A stretch of DNA of 20,935 bases from Sphingomonadales bacterium UBA6171 (GCA_002422985.1 DITZ01000030.1:278-21212); one strand, 5' to 3'; shown: positions 1-7,757, counted from the stretch's first letter. Numbers and translations: made by a program. Notes: generated from the letters alone by a model not told the origin.

Positions 1-3
1 GCA

Positions 4-1077
4 TCAGCGCAGTTTCAGCGTGGCGAGGCCGGCGAGCGCCAGCACGATGGAGATGATCCAGAAGCGGATGACGACGGTCGATTCCGGCCAGCCCAGCTGC
101 TCGAAATGATGGTGGATGGGGGCCATGCGGAACACGCGTTTGCCGGTCGTCTTGAAGCTGGCGACCTGCACGATGACGGACACCGCCTCCAGCACGAACA
201 GCCCGCCGACGATGACCAGCACCAGCTCATGATTGGTGACGACCGCGATGGTGCCGATTGCGCCACCCAGCGCCAGGCTGCCGGTGTCGCCCATGAAGAC
301 GGCGGCCGGCGGCGCGTTGAACCACAGGAAGCCGAGGCAGGCACCGATCAGCGCGCCGCTGAACACCACCAGCTCGCCCGAGCCGCTGACGAAATGCACG
401 CCCAGATAGCCGGAGAAGACGGCATTGCCGACCAGATAGGCGATGATGCCATAAGCGCCGGCCGCGATAATCACCGGCATGGTGGCCAGCCCGTCCAGGC
501 CATCGGTGAGGTTGACCGCATTGGCCGCGCCGACGATCACCAGCGCGCCGAACGGCAGGTAGAACCAGCCGAGATTGAGGCCGCTGTCTTTCAGGAAGGG
601 GAAATAAAGGGTGGTGCCGGTGAAGGTGGCGATGAACCAGACGGCGGCCAGCGCGATGGCGAACTCCATCAGCAGCCGCATCCGGCCCGAAACGCCGGCG
701 GTCGAGCGCTTTGTCACCTTGTTGAAATCGTCCATGAAACCGATGGTGCCAAAGCCGATGGTGACGAACAGCACGGCCCAGGTGAAGGGCTTGTCCCACT
801 CCATCCAGACGAGCGTGGCGATGACCATGCAGATGAGGATGAGCAGCCCGCCCATGGTGGGCGTGCCTTTTTTGGTGATGAGGTGGCTCGCCGGGCCATC
901 CTCGCGGATGGGCTGGCCCTTGCCCTGCTTCACGCGCAGCCAGGCGATGAAGCCGGGGCCGATAAGCAGCGCGAGGCCGAGCGCGGTGACGAGCGCCGCG
1001 CCGGAACGAAAGGTGATATAGCGGAACAGGTTGAGGACGCCCGGAAAACCGAGCCATTCCGCGAGATGGAAGATCAT
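4..1077 (-). CDS. mraY: Phospho-N-acetylmuramoyl-pentapeptide transferase MraY
   Basis: MraY transfers phospho-MurNAc-pentapeptide from UDP to undecaprenyl phosphate in the inner membrane, making lipid I. The 357-residue product is full length and dominated by hydrophobic segments. Visible family motifs are the Asp pair D116-D117 in FMDDFNK, NAVNLTDGLDGLA (residues 186-198, with D192 and D195), the active-site Asp D264 in FMGDTGS, and the HHH triad at 322-324 in APIHHHFEQLGW. The ATG at 1077 overlaps the TGA of murF by four bases (ATGA), so translation is probably coupled. No Shine-Dalgarno is needed to choose this start because the N-terminus aligns with the family. The stop lies three bases from the window edge; murD would be the usual next gene but is not visible. 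Confidence 0.98.
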   Translation of the reverse strand: MIFHLAEWLGFPGVLNLFRYITFRSGAALVTALGLALLIGPGFIAWLRVKQGKGQPIREDGPASHLITKKGTPTMGGLLILICMVIATLVWMEWDKPFTWAVLFVTIGFGTIGFMDDFNKVTKRSTAGVSGRMRLLMEFAIALAAVWFIATFTGTTLYFPFLKDSGLNLGWFYLPFGALVIVGAANAVNLTDGLDGLATMPVIIAAGAYGIIAYLVGNAVFSGYLGVHFVSGSGELVVFSGALIGACLGFLWFNAPPAAVFMGDTGSLALGGAIGTIAVVTNHELVLVIVGGLFVLEAVSVIVQVASFKTTGKRVFRMAPIHHHFEQLGWPESTVVIRFWIISIVLALAGLATLKLR

Positions 1078-2432
1078 GGCCGCGTCTCCTTCAGCGCGTC
1101 CACCAGCCTGCCGAGGCCGACGCTGTTCGATCCCTTCACCAGCAGCACATCGCCGTCGCGCACCATGCTGCGCGCCCAGACGAGGGCGGATTGCCAGTCG
1201 GGCAGATGGGTGGCGCGGTCGAGCTTCAGCGCCTGCATTTCCTCGCCGACCAGCGCGATTTCAGACACGCCGGCCGAGCGGATCGGGTCTGCCAGCCCGG
1301 CATGCAAGGCGGCGCTTCCGCCGCCAAGCTCGCGCATGGCGCCCAGCACGGCGATGCGCCGGCGCGCGGGCGTGGCGTGCAGCACGGCGAGCGCGGCGGC
1401 CATGGACAAGGGGTTGGCGTTATAGCTTTCGTCGATGACCATGGCCTCGCCGCCGTCGAGTGGCATGCGGAAGCGCGCGCCGCGCCCCGGCAGGCCGGAG
1501 AGTTCGGCGAGCGCCAGCCCGGCCTCGGCCAGATCGCCGCCGGCGGCCTTGGCGGCGGCCAGCACCATCAGCGCATTGCCGACCCAGTGGCGGCCGGCCA
1601 TGCCGATGCGGCAGGCGATGGTTTCGCCGGCGACATCGGCCACCAGATCGGTGCCGTCCGCGCCGATGTCGGCACAGAGCACGCGGACATCGGCATCCGC
1701 GGCCCAGCCGAAGGAGAGGGAGCGCAGGCGGTGGGCATCGGCAGCGGCCTTCAGCGTGGGGGCGTGGATATTATCCATCGGCCAGATGGCGGTGCCACCG
1801 GATTCGACGCCGGCGAAAATCTCCGCCTTGGCTTCGGCGATGGCGGCTTCGCTGTCGAAATGTTCGATATGCGCGCTGGCCACCCAGCTGATGGCGGCGA
1901 TGTGCGGGCGCACCATGGCGGTGAGCGCGGCCAGCTCGCCCCTGTGGTTCATGCCCATCTCGAACACGCCGAAACGGCTGTCGGCCGGCATACGGGAGAG
2001 GCTGAGCGGCACGCCGGTATGGTTGTTATAGCTTTTGACCGACCAGTGGGTGCGATCCGGTGCGACGCGCTCCAGCGCCATGCGCAGCGCTTCCTTCGAG
2101 CCGGTTTTGCCGACGCTGCCGGTGATGCCGATGATGGTGGCGCTGCTGCGGGCGCGGGCGGCGCGGCCCAGCGCTTCGAGGGCGGCCATGCTGTCGGCCA
2201 CGCGCACATGCGGCTGGGGCAGGTCATGCTCGCTGATGAAACCCGATGCCCCGCGCGCGGCGGCCTGCGGCACGAATTCATGCCCGTCCGCCGCCGCCCC
2301 GCGCATGGCGATGAACAGTTCGCCGCCCACCACTTCGCGGCTGTCGAAGGTTACGCCATTGGCGCTGAAATCGCCGCTGAGCCTGCCGCCGGTTGCCGCC
2401 GCAATGTCCCGGCCGGTCCACAACATGGTCAA
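1074..2432 (-). CDS. murF: UDP-N-acetylmuramoyl-tripeptide--D-alanyl-D-alanine ligase MurF
   Basis: MurF is the cytoplasmic ATP-dependent ligase that adds D-Ala-D-Ala to UDP-MurNAc-tripeptide, giving the substrate of MraY encoded next. The 452-residue product has the three-part Mur ligase layout: an N-terminal domain with FDSREV (29-34), the ATP-binding loop GITGSVGKTGSKE (102-114, K109), and a C-terminal domain containing DESYNANPLSM. The start is ambiguous. A TTG at 2432 overlaps the murE stop as TTGA and has AAGG 8 nt upstream. An ATG two codons later at 2426 begins 2 nt after the murE stop but sits 14 nt from the same AAGG. I show the TTG as outer bound. The protein is 450 residues from the ATG. 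The end overlaps mraY by 4 nt. Confidence 0.96.
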   Translation of the reverse strand: MTMLWTGRDIAAATGGRLSGDFSANGVTFDSREVVGGELFIAMRGAAADGHEFVPQAAARGASGFISEHDLPQPHVRVADSMAALEALGRAARARSSATIIGITGSVGKTGSKEALRMALERVAPDRTHWSVKSYNNHTGVPLSLSRMPADSRFGVFEMGMNHRGELAALTAMVRPHIAAISWVASAHIEHFDSEAAIAEAKAEIFAGVESGGTAIWPMDNIHAPTLKAAADAHRLRSLSFGWAADADVRVLCADIGADGTDLVADVAGETIACRIGMAGRHWVGNALMVLAAAKAAGGDLAEAGLALAELSGLPGRGARFRMPLDGGEAMVIDESYNANPLSMAAALAVLHATPARRRIAVLGAMRELGGGSAALHAGLADPIRSAGVSEIALVGEEMQALKLDRATHLPDWQSALVWARSMVRDGDVLLVKGSNSVGLGRLVDALKETRP

Positions 2433-3868
2433 GCGCCCAGCCTTGCAGCGATGCCGCGCGCCACTTCGGCATCATCGAAGGGCAGCACATCGCGGCCGAT
2501 GATCTGGCCCTGTTCATGGCCTTTGCCGGCCAGCAGCACCACGTCGCCGTTGCGGGCGTGCGCCAGCGCCGCGGCAATGGCTTCGCCGCGCCCGGCGATT
2601 TCCCGCGCGCCGGGGGCGGCCGCCATGATGTCGGCGCGGATGGCGGCGGGCATTTCGGTGCGGGGGTTGTCGTCCGTCACGATCACCACATCGGCGTCGC
2701 GCGCGGCGACCAGCCCCATTTCCGGGCGCTTGCCCCTGTCCCGGTCGCCGCCGCAGCCGAACATCAGGATCAGCCGGTTGGTGGTGTGCGGGCGCAGCGC
2801 AGCGACCACGGCCTCCAGCGCGTCCGGCGTATGGGCATAATCGACATAGACGGCGGCACCCGATGGCAGGATGGCGGCGCGTTCCAGCCGGCCCCGCACG
2901 CCCGTAACACGCGGCAGGGCGGCGATGGTGGCGGCCGGGCTGCCACCCGTGGCGATGACCAGTGCGGCGGCGACCAGCGCGTTGGCCGCCTGATAGCCGC
3001 CGATCAGCGGCAAAGTGATGGCGGTGGAAACCGCGCCGTCCAGCTCCAGCGTTTGGCCCAGCAGTGTGGGGATGCGGCGGGTGAGGCGGAGAAAGTCGCC
3101 GTCCGGCCCCACCGTCAGCAGTTGGAGGCCGCGCGCGCGCGCAATGTCGGTGATGGCGCGGTTCCATTCGGCCCCGGCGGCCCGGTCATCCCGCCACACG
3201 ATCGCCGCACCGCCATCCGTCACCAGCTCGTCGAACAGCCGGCGCTTGGCGGCGAAATAGGCTTCCATCGTGCCATGATAGTCCAGATGATCGCGCGTCA
3301 GGTTGGTGAAGGCGGCCGCCGCTATGGCCGGGCCCTCGGTGCGGTGTTGGTCCAGGCCATGACTGGAGGCTTCAAAGGCCAGATGGCTCACGCCCTCGCG
3401 CGCCAGCCCGCCGCACACGCCGAGGAAGGTGACGATGTCGGGCGTGGTCAGCCCGCCGGCGCCGGCTTTGTCCCGCCCGTCGCCGGTGGTTACCCCCAGC
3501 GTGCCCATGCTGGCGGCCCGTTCGCCGGCCAGATGCCAGAGCTGGCGGGCCAGTTCGACCGTGGAGGTCTTGCCGTTGGTGCCGGTGACGGCGACGGTGA
3601 CGCGCGGAAAAGGCGCAAAAAAGGGCGCAGCGGCGGCGGCAAAGGCTGCGCGCGGATTGTCCGATGCGACATGCAGCGCGCCTTCCACCTGCGGGCCGGG
3701 GGCGGAGATGATGGCGACCGCACCCGATGCAATGGCGGCCTGGATATATTCCTCGGCGTTCACCGTCGCGCCGCGAAAGGCACCGAACACCACGCCGGGC
3801 GCGACCTTGCGGTGATCGATGGCAAAGCCGGTGATGCGGCTGCGGACCGGGGCGAGCGGGTCGGTCAT
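2429..3868 (-). CDS. murE: UDP-N-acetylmuramoyl-L-alanyl-D-glutamate--2,6-diaminopimelate ligase MurE
   Basis: MurE adds the third stem-peptide residue to UDP-MurNAc-L-Ala-D-Glu in the cytoplasm. The 479-residue product carries the ATP loop VTGTNGKTS (94-102, K100), the lysine K208 in YFAAKRR at the usual carbamylated position, and YVDYAHTPDALE (341-352) of the central domain. The substrate motif is D400-N-P-R403, the signature of meso-diaminopimelate-adding MurE rather than lysine-adding enzymes, so the peptidoglycan is predicted to be meso-DAP type. The ATG at 3868 overlaps the ftsI stop as ATGA, and the gene end overlaps murF. It is an ordinary full-length member of the dcw operon. Confidence 0.98.
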   Translation of the reverse strand: MTDPLAPVRSRITGFAIDHRKVAPGVVFGAFRGATVNAEEYIQAAIASGAVAIISAPGPQVEGALHVASDNPRAAFAAAAAPFFAPFPRVTVAVTGTNGKTSTVELARQLWHLAGERAASMGTLGVTTGDGRDKAGAGGLTTPDIVTFLGVCGGLAREGVSHLAFEASSHGLDQHRTEGPAIAAAAFTNLTRDHLDYHGTMEAYFAAKRRLFDELVTDGGAAIVWRDDRAAGAEWNRAITDIARARGLQLLTVGPDGDFLRLTRRIPTLLGQTLELDGAVSTAITLPLIGGYQAANALVAAALVIATGGSPAATIAALPRVTGVRGRLERAAILPSGAAVYVDYAHTPDALEAVVAALRPHTTNRLILMFGCGGDRDRGKRPEMGLVAARDADVVIVTDDNPRTEMPAAIRADIMAAAPGAREIAGRGEAIAAALAHARNGDVVLLAGKGHEQGQIIGRDVLPFDDAEVARGIAARLGA

Positions 3869-5562
3869 CGGGCGGGGTGCGGGCGTTCGACCCAGAGGCC
3901 CGCCATGCGGCTGGTGTCCGGTTCGGCGGTCATGTCCGGCTCCACCCCCAGCACGGGGGCGATGCGCATCACGACATTGCGGAACGGCGGCGCGGCGACA
4001 AAGCCGGCCTGGCGGTTGCCGCCCCGCGGATCGTCGATCATGGTAATCACGACATAGCGGGGATTATCCATCGGGAAGCCGCCGGCGAAGGTGGTGATGT
4101 TGCGGCTCTTGTCATAGCCGCGCGCGCCTTCGCGCACCTTTTCCGCCGTGCCGGTCTTGCCGCCCACGCGATAGCCGGGCGCGTCGGCGCGGCGGCCGGT
4201 GCCGTCGATCACGGCCAGCCGCAGCATCCCGGCCATCAATCTGGAGGTTTCGGCGGTGAACACGCGCCTGCCCGGCCGATTATGGCCTTCGGCCTGTTTG
4301 ATGAAGGTGGGCGCACGATAGAGTCCGCCGTTCAGCAGCGTGGCATAGGCATTGGCCAGATGCAGCGGCGACACGGCGATGCCATGGCCGAAGCCGACCG
4401 TCATCACCGAGGCCAGGCCCCAGTTGTTGGCCGGCGGAAACAGCGTGCGGCCCTTCTCGCTGATCTCGCCGGGCGTGCGGTCCAGAAAGCCGAGCTGCTT
4501 CAGATAGGCTTCCTGCCGATCGCGCCCCAGGGCTTCCGCCATGCGGGCAGTGCCGACATTGGAGGAATAGATGAGCACTTCGGGCACCGTCAGCGGCCGG
4601 CCCTTGGGGTGGCTGTCGTGGATGGTGTGGTTGCCCACGCGGATCGGCGTGGTGGGAAAGGTCTGCGCCAGATCGGTAATCACGCCCTGATCGATGGCCA
4701 TGGCGATGGTGAAGGCCTTGAAGGTGGAGCCAAGCTCATACACACCCAGCGTCGCGCGGTTCATATGGCTGGGCATGCCCGTCAGCCCGCCGGGGCGGTT
4801 GGCGTTCCAGCTTGGCAGCGAAGCGAGCGCCAGCACCTCGCCGCTGTGAATGTCCATCACCACGCCGGCCGCACCGGACGCGTCCTGTTCCAGCATCTGC
4901 GCGTCCAGCTCGCTTTCCAGCGCCTGCTGCACCCGGGCGTCAATCGACAGCTGCAACGGCTTGTCGCGCTGGTCCGGGTCGGTCAGCCGTTCCTCGAAAT
5001 GCCGCTCGATACCGCCCTCGCCGCGCCCGTCGATGCCGGTGTAGCCAATCAGATGCGCGGCGAGCGACTGGTTGGGATAGAGGCGTTCCGGCTCGCGTTC
5101 GATGGTGAGGCCCGGCTCGCCCAGATCACGGATGGCCTGCGCCTGTTCGGGCAGGATACGGCGCGCGATGAAGCGGAACCGGCCATCATGGTTCAGCGCG
5201 GCGAGGATGACGGCGCGGTCGCGCTCCGGCACGATGGCGGCCAGCTTGTCGGCCAGCGCTTCCTTGTTGCCCACGATGTCGCGCGGGCGCGCGGCCAGCG
5301 CGAAGGCGTCGAAGGTGGAGGCGAGCACCACCCCGTGCCGATCGACGATTTCGGCGCGGATATAGGGGTTGGCCGCCATCGCGCCATTGGCACGCGGCGG
5401 GCCATCGAACAGCGCGAGTTCGATCAGCCTGAACGAAAGAAGGCCCAACAGGGCCACGAAGATCAGGATTCCGATGGCGAGCCGCTGCCGGGCGATCCCC
5501 AGCGCCTGCTGCCGGTGCCCCGGCAGGCGGATGTCGGCCTTGCGTGCTGCCGCCGGGCTCAT
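3865..5562 (-). CDS. ftsI: Septal peptidoglycan transpeptidase FtsI (PBP3)
   Basis: FtsI is the class B penicillin-binding protein that cross-links septal peptidoglycan in the divisome with FtsW, FtsQ, FtsL and FtsB. The 565-residue product has a short basic cytoplasmic N-terminus, one transmembrane helix at about 29-50, a dimerisation (pedestal) domain to about 210, and a transpeptidase domain. All three active-site motifs are intact: S279-T-F-K282 (nucleophile serine and general-base lysine), S333-S-N335 and K469-T-G471. It starts with ATG at 5562, overlapping the ftsL stop as ATGA, and its stop overlaps murE. The C-terminus ends soon after the catalytic domain with no PASTA repeats, as expected for a Gram-negative FtsI. 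Confidence 0.97.
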   Translation of the reverse strand: MSPAAARKADIRLPGHRQQALGIARQRLAIGILIFVALLGLLSFRLIELALFDGPPRANGAMAANPYIRAEIVDRHGVVLASTFDAFALAARPRDIVGNKEALADKLAAIVPERDRAVILAALNHDGRFRFIARRILPEQAQAIRDLGEPGLTIEREPERLYPNQSLAAHLIGYTGIDGRGEGGIERHFEERLTDPDQRDKPLQLSIDARVQQALESELDAQMLEQDASGAAGVVMDIHSGEVLALASLPSWNANRPGGLTGMPSHMNRATLGVYELGSTFKAFTIAMAIDQGVITDLAQTFPTTPIRVGNHTIHDSHPKGRPLTVPEVLIYSSNVGTARMAEALGRDRQEAYLKQLGFLDRTPGEISEKGRTLFPPANNWGLASVMTVGFGHGIAVSPLHLANAYATLLNGGLYRAPTFIKQAEGHNRPGRRVFTAETSRLMAGMLRLAVIDGTGRRADAPGYRVGGKTGTAEKVREGARGYDKSRNITTFAGGFPMDNPRYVVITMIDDPRGGNRQAGFVAAPPFRNVVMRIAPVLGVEPDMTAEPDTSRMAGLWVERPHPAR

Positions 5563-6176
5563 GGCAGCCCGGGCGGGCGCAGGGCGGCCCCCTGTTCGAG
5601 ACCAATGGTGGTGAGCGCCGGCCGCCGCGCGGGCGGAGCCGCTGCCAGCGCTTCGACCGCTGCCACAAGATCGGGATCAATGCCGGCCGGTTCGCTGCTG
5701 GCGACGATTTTGGGGGCGGGCCGCGGGGCGGCAGCTTCCACCCGCGCGGCCACCGTGCGCAGCGCCGGTGCGGCGGCCAGCGGCGCGCCGACGCGCGGGG
5801 CATCGCGCATCACGGCCAGTTCGGGGCCCTGCGGTGCGGCCACCGGCGCGGTGCCATAATCGGCCAGTTGCAGCGGATCATGCAGGAATTGCCCGGCCTC
5901 GATCGGCTTCAGCCCCAGCACGCCGCTGTTCCACCGCTCCAGCTGCGGCAGGCGTGCCCGCACGCGGCGCTCTGCCTCCAGACGCGACAATTCCTGTTCC
6001 AGCGCGCCATTTTCGCGCGCCAGCCGCTCGACCGCCGCGCGCTCGCCGGACACTTTCATGCTGACGGAATAGGAAAGCAGCGCGATGGAGAGCGCGCCCG
6101 CGATCATCAGCACCGGCGCGGCCCAATTGTCCCGCCCGGCATCATGCGCCGGGTTGTGATTGCCATGGGCGATCAT
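5559..6176 (-). CDS. ftsL: FtsL-like divisome protein with long Ala/Pro tail
   Basis: This 205-residue protein occupies the ftsL slot between rsmH and ftsI. It has a short cytoplasmic N-terminus, one transmembrane helix at about 19-38, and then a charged heptad-like stretch (about 42-75, rich in Glu, Arg, Leu and Ala) that should form the periplasmic coiled coil used to pair with FtsB. The remaining roughly 110 residues are low-complexity Ala/Pro/Val, not seen in the approximately 120-residue FtsL of enterobacteria. FtsL sequences diverge strongly, so the call rests mostly on position, topology and coiled coil. The ATG at 6176 overlaps the rsmH stop, and the end overlaps ftsI, both as ATGA. 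Confidence 0.82.
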   Translation of the reverse strand: MIAHGNHNPAHDAGRDNWAAPVLMIAGALSIALLSYSVSMKVSGERAAVERLARENGALEQELSRLEAERRVRARLPQLERWNSGVLGLKPIEAGQFLHDPLQLADYGTAPVAAPQGPELAVMRDAPRVGAPLAAAPALRTVAARVEAAAPRPAPKIVASSEPAGIDPDLVAAVEALAAAPPARRPALTTIGLEQGAALRPPGLP

Positions 6177-7099
6177 GCCACATACTCCTCACTCGTGCGG
6201 CGGGCGACCCGCAGCGTTGCGGACCGGGCGCGCGGATTGCGCGCAACTTCCGCGTCTGTTGGACGGACGGGTTTGGCCGGGCGCTCGAAGGCGGCGCGCG
6301 GGGCAGCGGCGCTGCGTTCGGGCAGGTGTCGCGAGCCGCGCGGCGCGGTGCCGGACCGGTCGATGAAATAGCGCTTCACCAGCCGGTCCTCCAGGCTGTG
6401 GAAAGAGACGACCGCCAGCCGGCCGCCGGGGGCCAGCGCGCGTTCGGCGGCCACCAGCCCGCGCGTCAGCTCGCCCAGTTCGTCGTTCACATGGATGCGG
6501 ATGGCCTGAAAGGTGCGGGTGGCCGGATCCCGCCGCACATCGGGCGGCTGATGCACCACCCGACGCACCACCGCCGCGAGATCGGCGGTGGTGGCGAGTG
6601 GCCGTGCGGCGACGATGGCGCGGGCAATGCGCCGCGCGGCCGGCTCCTCGCCCAGTTGGAAGATCACGTCGGCGATCTGCTGCTCGCTGGCGCTGTTCAG
6701 GAAATCGGCGGCCGACATGCCGTCGCCGGAAAGCCGCATGTCGAGCGGGCCGTCCGCCTGGAAGGATAGGCCATAGGCCGCGTCGTCCATCTGGATGGAG
6801 GAATAGCCGAGATCGAGCGCCACGGCGTCGGCGCTGCCGTCGGCCACATGGTCTCCCATCGACGCGAAGGGCGCGTGGATGACGGTCAGCCGCCCGTCGG
6901 ACGCGGCTTCGGCGGGTGCGGCGGCCGCGACCGCGCGGGGATCGCGGTCGAAGCCCGTTACCCTTGCGCCGGCGGAGAGCGCGGCGGCCGCATAGCCGCC
7001 GCCGCCATAGGTGCCGTCCACGAAATGCGCGCCGTCGAGCGGCTGGCAGGCGGCCAGCACTTCATCGAGCAGCACCGGGATGTGCGACAGCTGTGCCAT
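6173..7099 (-). CDS. rsmH: 16S rRNA (cytosine-1402-N4)-methyltransferase RsmH
   Basis: RsmH (MraW) uses S-adenosylmethionine to methylate N4 of C1402 in the ribosomal decoding centre. The 308-residue protein opens with HIPVLLDEVL (6-15), followed by the glycine-rich SAM loop VDGTYGGGGY (27-36), the acidic strand end GFDRD (49-53), and DLGYSSIQMDD (96-106). SFQADGPLDMRL and, near the C-terminus, VVSFHSLEDRLVKRYF complete the family signatures. The ATG at 7099 shares one base with the mraZ stop (TGATG), and its own stop overlaps the ftsL start by four bases. The loop has Tyr where many homologues have a His after the glycines, a minor variation. Confidence 0.97.
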   Translation of the reverse strand: MAQLSHIPVLLDEVLAACQPLDGAHFVDGTYGGGGYAAAALSAGARVTGFDRDPRAVAAAAPAEAASDGRLTVIHAPFASMGDHVADGSADAVALDLGYSSIQMDDAAYGLSFQADGPLDMRLSGDGMSAADFLNSASEQQIADVIFQLGEEPAARRIARAIVAARPLATTADLAAVVRRVVHQPPDVRRDPATRTFQAIRIHVNDELGELTRGLVAAERALAPGGRLAVVSFHSLEDRLVKRYFIDRSGTAPRGSRHLPERSAAAPRAAFERPAKPVRPTDAEVARNPRARSATLRVARRTSEEYVA

Positions 7100-7569
7100 C
7101 AGCCGGCGACCTTCCGGCCGAGCAGGCTGTTCACCATGCGGATCATGCGCGGATCGAGATCGGGCTGGGCCAGCAGCACATCTGGCGACCAGAGTTCGAA
7201 CCAGTCGCCCAGGCCCATGAACAGCACCTGCCCGCCGATTTCGCCCAGGTCGCGCAGCACGGGGGTCAGCACGATGCGGCCGGTGTCGTCATATCGGAAG
7301 CGATCGGCCATGGCGAACAGCTGGCGGGCGGTGCGGGCGCGGCCGGGACCGAAATCGCCGGCGTGGCGCTCGTTCAGTTCGGCGCGCAGCTGGTCGAAAT
7401 GGCCGGGATCATAGCCGACGAGGCAGGGCGCATGTTCGGCGGGCGCCAGCACCACGCATTTCTGCTGCCCGCGCGCCTCAACCGTTTCGCGAATCGACGC
7501 AGGCACGGAGAGCCGATATTTGATATCGACCCCGTTCAGATAAGTGCCTGAAAAATATCCGCGGTTCAC
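7099..7569 (-). CDS. mraZ: Transcriptional regulator MraZ
   Basis: MraZ is the DNA-binding regulator encoded first in most dcw operons. It forms a ring and represses its own operon by binding short direct repeats upstream. The 156-residue product shows two AbrB-like half-domains: residues 14-27 (DIKYRLSVPASIR region) and 94-107 (DDTGRIVLTPVLRD), the second closer to the family consensus. The start is a GTG at 7569, supported by a good Shine-Dalgarno, AGAGGGG at 7575-7581, five bases upstream. An ATG further up is out of frame. It overlaps rsmH by one base. A candidate binding array lies at 7677-7722. Confidence 0.95.
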   Translation of the reverse strand: MNRGYFSGTYLNGVDIKYRLSVPASIRETVEARGQQKCVVLAPAEHAPCLVGYDPGHFDQLRAELNERHAGDFGPGRARTARQLFAMADRFRYDDTGRIVLTPVLRDLGEIGGQVLFMGLGDWFELWSPDVLLAQPDLDPRMIRMVNSLLGRKVAG

Positions 7570-7574
7570 GCTGT

Positions 7575-7581
7575 CCCCTCT
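7575..7581 (-). promoter_or_regulatory. Ribosome binding site fixing the GTG start of mraZ
   Basis: AGAGGGG is read on the minus strand five bases before the GTG at 7569. It is the best Shine-Dalgarno match near the operon head and decides for GTG over downstream candidates. Confidence 0.8.
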
Positions 7582-7596
7582 TCGGGACCATCTGCG

Positions 7597-7617
7597 CGCC
7601 GGCTGTTTTCAGCGGCG
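7597..7617 (-). promoter_or_regulatory. Hairpin in the mraZ leader
   Basis: CGCC-G-GCTG, loop TTTT, CAGC-GGCG pair perfectly over eight base pairs with one bulged G (given on the plus strand). On the mraZ transcript the loop is AAAA, and the stem ends 28 nt before the start codon. There is no U-run after it, so it is not a standard terminator. A regulatory or stabilising role is only possible. Confidence 0.45.
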
Positions 7618-7634
7618 GGGGATTGCCACTTTCA

Positions 7635-7656
7635 GCCAGCCAACGTGCATGCTGGC
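7635..7656 (-). promoter_or_regulatory. Second hairpin in the mraZ leader
   Basis: GCCAGC (7635-7640) and GCTGGC (7651-7656) form a six-base-pair stem with a ten-base loop. Together with the stem at 7597-7617 it would structure the mraZ 5' leader if transcription starts upstream of it. No U-tract follows on the minus strand. Confidence 0.35.
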
Positions 7657-7676
7657 CCTGTGGACAAGGGATAACA

Positions 7677-7722
7677 TGGGCTTTCATGGATATTCAATGG
7701 GATTTTATGGTCCGTATTGGAG
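7677..7722 (+). repeat. Five TGGNN direct repeats, candidate MraZ-binding array
   Basis: Five TGGNN pentamers follow each other on the plus strand: TGGGC (7677), TGGAT (7687), TGGGA (7698), TGGTC (7708) and TGGAG (7718). Spacers are 5, 6, 5 and 5 bases, so the period is 10-11 bp, one helical turn. Two of the units form a longer near-repeat, ATGGGNTTTNATGG, at 7676-7689 and 7697-7710. The known E. coli MraZ operator consists of TGGGN repeats separated by 5 bases upstream of mraZ, which this resembles in unit and spacing. The array starts about 107 bp before the mraZ GTG. Only two units are full TGGG, and the units read on the strand opposite to mraZ, so the assignment is an inference. Confidence 0.6.
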
Positions 7723-7723
7723 G

Positions 7724-7757
7724 AATTATCCTAAATTACTGAATTAACGCGATAATT
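7724..7757. repeat. AT-rich inverted repeat in the dcw upstream region
   Basis: AATTATC (7724-7730) and GATAATT (7751-7757) are perfect reverse complements separated by 20 bases. The 7721-7760 stretch is about 75% A+T by my count, the most AT-rich point of the window. It lies between the TGGNN array and the perfect DnaA box. It could be an operator for a dimeric regulator, part of the promoter, or an easily melted segment. Confidence 0.45.

Noticed and set aside
106..5859. Long plus-strand open frames opposite the dcw genes (for example 106-1425, 1191-2840, 2393-4057, 3877-5859)
   Set aside because: They are antisense to well-supported genes, and their proteins are low-complexity and rich in Gly, Ala, Arg, His and Asp. 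High GC makes such frames stay open by chance.
7544..7747. Plus-strand frame of 67 residues containing GFHGYSMGFYGPYW
   Set aside because: The apparent peptide repeat comes from the TGGNN DNA repeats. The frame overlaps mraZ and has no convincing start.
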